From positions 1 through 64,000 of the forward strand of contig JAHEHE010000004.1 in NCBI GenBank assembly GCA_024644725.1: a stretch of 64,000 bases of DNA. Direction: 5' to 3'. Within the stretch, counting starts at the first letter, position 1; the number at the start of each line of letters is the position of its first letter. This document shows positions 62,373 to 64,000 of the stretch, piece by piece. The notes beneath the pieces were generated by a model. That model made no database searches, was not told where the DNA came from, and was given only the letters and a program-made list of their open reading frames with translations. The stretch comes from Flavobacteriaceae bacterium. GTDB lineage: Bacteria > Bacteroidota > Bacteroidia > Flavobacteriales > Flavobacteriaceae. Made by a program: the position numbers and the translations under genes.

Positions 62373-63104
62373 ATGATTCATTTCAAACTTGATGCCACAG
62401 ATTCCACTAATTCGTATTTGAAAGAACTCGTTCGGGAGGGAGAGGCTCGAAACTGGACTGTGGTGAGCACATATGAGCAAACCCGGGGTCGCGGACAGCA
62501 AGGAGCAGTTTGGTTTTCGGATGCAGGTAAGAATCTGACATTTAGCATTTTGATCAAAGATATTGGGCTCAAGGCCAAGGATCAGTTTTTGTTGAATTGT
62601 GCAGTTTCGCATGGCATTTTCAAGGTCATGGACGCATGTGAAATACCAAGGCTCAAGGTAAAATGGCCAAACGACATTATGTCAGGCGCTTCCAAATTGG
62701 CGGGCATCCTGATTGAGAATTCACTGATTCATGACAGGATCGCTCATAGCATAGTCGGAATCGGTCTCAATGTGAATCAGGAGGAATTTCCGTCCTCTTT
62801 GCCCAATGCCGTTTCCATGAAGCAGCTTACTAAAAAGCATTACGCACTGGATGGAATTCTGGAGAAATTGGAGGGAAGCATCAAAGCAGAGATCGGTTTG
62901 ATTGAAAGTGGCAAGTATGAAATCCTCAGGGCCCATTACCAGCAACGCATGTACAGGAGAAATTCTGCTCAGATGTTTCGAATTCCCGGGGGCGATCCGT
63001 TTATGGCACAAATACAGGGCACAACTGAGAGCGGTCTACTCATCTTGAGAAAAGAAGATGACAGTCTGGCTCACTTTGCTTTCAAAGAAATCGAGTATCT
63101 GTAA
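62373..63104 (+). CDS. birA: Biotin--[acetyl-CoA-carboxylase] ligase BirA
   Basis: BirA activates biotin with ATP and attaches it to carrier protein lysines. The 243 residues are the enzyme-only form without the N-terminal winged helix, so it is not a repressor. The biotinoyl-AMP motif is TRGRGQQGAVWFS near residue 39, the catalytic Lys is in LKVKWPNDIMSG near residue 92, and the C-terminal SH3-like domain follows from about 190. It is divergent from rsfS and convergent with the SRPBCC gene. Confidence 0.96.
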   Translation: MIHFKLDATDSTNSYLKELVREGEARNWTVVSTYEQTRGRGQQGAVWFSDAGKNLTFSILIKDIGLKAKDQFLLNCAVSHGIFKVMDACEIPRLKVKWPNDIMSGASKLAGILIENSLIHDRIAHSIVGIGLNVNQEEFPSSLPNAVSMKQLTKKHYALDGILEKLEGSIKAEIGLIESGKYEILRAHYQQRMYRRNSAQMFRIPGGDPFMAQIQGTTESGLLILRKEDDSLAHFAFKEIEYL

Positions 63105-63116
63105 AGTCAGCTTTTG

Positions 63117-63506
63117 TCAGTTTTTCCCAATGTTCTCTATGAGCGTGTCAATAAAGCGCTGCAAGGGGTTTTTGACCATCATGGCCACCATGGGATTGAA
63201 TTCTCCGGAAAACAAGAGCTGTGCCTCGCATTTGTCTGCTTCGAGCTCCTGGATGTCTGCCGTAAGGGAGAATGGAAATTTTTCACTGGCTGATCCGAGA
63301 ACGACCTTTTTGGGCTCCTCTCCTTCAAGCATCCGGAGTTTTATCTCGGGCATGCCTTTGAGTGCAAAGACGAAAGAATCTTCACGAGCCTCGAATTTAT
63401 CTGTGTTATCGGGCATGATGCTCTCGAAATTCTCGACTTTTGACAAGTAGTCAAAAAGTTCCTTACTCGATTTATTAACCGTTATTTTTGGACTTTCTAA
63501 ATTCAT
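63117..63506 (-). CDS. SRPBCC-fold protein
   Basis: This 129-residue START/SRPBCC-fold protein has LESPKITVNKSSKELFDYLS at its N-terminus, VENFESIMPDN near residue 27 (the lid), and the C-terminal helix AMMVKNPLQRFIDTLIENIG that closes the hydrophobic cavity. No ligand can be proposed. The gene between pyrE and birA is a regular flavobacterial neighbour. It lies 23 bases after pyrE on the same strand. Confidence 0.85.
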   Translation of the reverse strand: MNLESPKITVNKSSKELFDYLSKVENFESIMPDNTDKFEAREDSFVFALKGMPEIKLRMLEGEEPKKVVLGSASEKFPFSLTADIQELEADKCEAQLLFSGEFNPMVAMMVKNPLQRFIDTLIENIGKN

Positions 63507-63529
63507 GGAATTTTTCTAACTCTGATTTC

Positions 63530-64000
63530 CTATAGGTCCCAGTTTCCCGGGTCTTCTCGCCAGGTCTGCAGGGTTTTCAATTGTTTGCTGTCGATGAAAT
63601 TCGTGTGAAGAGCCTGGTCCAGCAGGTTTTCATAGTCGCTGAGTGTGGTCAGGTCTACGTGCGCGTCTGCAAAATTTGACGTGGCCAGGTCAAAGCCATA
63701 GCTGAAGATAGCTACCATCCCTTTGACGCGGGCACCGGCTTCTCTCAGAGCTTCAACAGCATTGAGACTGCTTCTGCCCGTACTTATCAAATCCTCTACG
63801 ACCACTACATTCTGGCCGTTATCGAGAAATCCCTCAATTTGGTTCTTACGACCGTGTTTCTTGGGTTCGGGACGCACGTAAATGAACGGTACCCCCAACT
63901 CCTGGGCTACTAAAACTCCAATGGCGATAGCACCGGTCGCCACGCCGGCCACCACGTCCGGTTGACCGTGCTTTTCCAGAATGATCTTTGACAGATTCTC
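63530..64000 (-). CDS. pyrE: Orotate phosphoribosyltransferase PyrE (partial, 5' end outside the window)
   Basis: PyrE makes OMP from orotate and PRPP in pyrimidine synthesis. The frame runs to the right edge of the window (reading ENLSKIILEKHGQPDVVAGV near the edge), so the 5' part is missing. Visible landmarks are VAGVATGAIAIG, the PRPP-loop lysines YVRPEPKKHGRKN and the PRPP-binding motif VVVVEDLISTGRSS. The C-terminus is WREDPGNWDL. It is followed by the SRPBCC gene. Confidence 0.95.
   Translation of the reverse strand, partial: ENLSKIILEKHGQPDVVAGVATGAIAIGVLVAQELGVPFIYVRPEPKKHGRKNQIEGFLDNGQNVVVVEDLISTGRSSLNAVEALREAGARVKGMVAIFSYGFDLATSNFADAHVDLTTLSDYENLLDQALHTNFIDSKQLKTLQTWREDPGNWDL

Overview
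The window is chromosomal DNA from a member of the Bacteroidota, most likely a marine Flavobacteriales-type organism. Three things point there. Clear -7 promoter elements follow the Bacteroidota consensus TAnnTTTG (for example 42329-42337 and 62319-62327). Many lipoprotein signals and family sets are typical of the phylum: YceI, DUF1573, TamB, a DUF349 protein and an Asp/Glu arginylyltransferase-like GNAT. The block pyrE - SRPBCC - birA - rsfS - ftsH - LUD - cdsA - psd - ACBP is a familiar flavobacterial order. I saw no rRNA, tRNA, CRISPR array, insertion sequence or prophage. No gene-free stretch exceeds 300 bases; the longest are about 17517-17773, 4659-4907 and 10966-11185, and each holds regulatory sites described below.

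1-20 kb is dominated by a sulfur-metabolism island. After the end of an RND pump and its TolC-type partner come three minus-strand operons. (i) SQR-like oxidoreductase - DUF1641 - TusE/DsrC-like - DsrE-like (4658 to 1796). (ii) Double-rhodanese - double-rhodanese lipoprotein - OprP-type porin (10965 to 7778). (iii) Psr/Phs-type molybdoenzyme, four-cluster ferredoxin, NrfD membrane subunit, two half-size YeeE/YedE transporters and two membrane-anchored single-rhodanese proteins (17516 to 11186). A twelve-haem c-type cytochrome is divergent from (iii). A Crp/Fnr-type regulator (6951-7604) and ligA sit inside the island.

Two features stand out. First, both membrane-anchored rhodanese proteins end in an identical Lys-rich MPEGGC tail on a Pro/Lys arm, encoded by different synonymous codons. 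This recalls the swinging Cys arm of SoxY and suggests a periplasmic sulfur carrier. Second, all three operons carry a TGAC-N4-GTCA palindrome centred 33 bp upstream of a -7 element. The same architecture recurs upstream of a 601-residue nitronate-monooxygenase-like protein (site 42027-42038) and of an EF-G paralogue lacking the catalytic His (48667-48678), so one Crp/Fnr-type regulon appears to link them.

20-46 kb holds ybaB, an S9 oligopeptidase, a probable sulfonolipid (capnine) gene pair (PLP cysteate-synthase-like plus PLP acyltransferase), tsaD, a tamB-like giant, a MurNAc-recycling cluster (MFS, SSS, murQ), aroE, a DUF349 protein, ettA, a Nudix hydrolase, the 601-residue protein, a cold-shock protein, an NRAMP-like carrier, an ECF sigma factor, a glycosyltransferase and a small Cys-rich membrane protein. 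46-64 kb holds the EF-G paralogue, murB, an aminotransferase, a YtxH/holin-like envelope operon, an aspartic protease with PDZ domain, DUF1573, valS, YceI, the phospholipid genes cdsA and psd with ACBP, a LUD protein, ftsH, rsfS, birA, an SRPBCC protein and the 3' part of pyrE.
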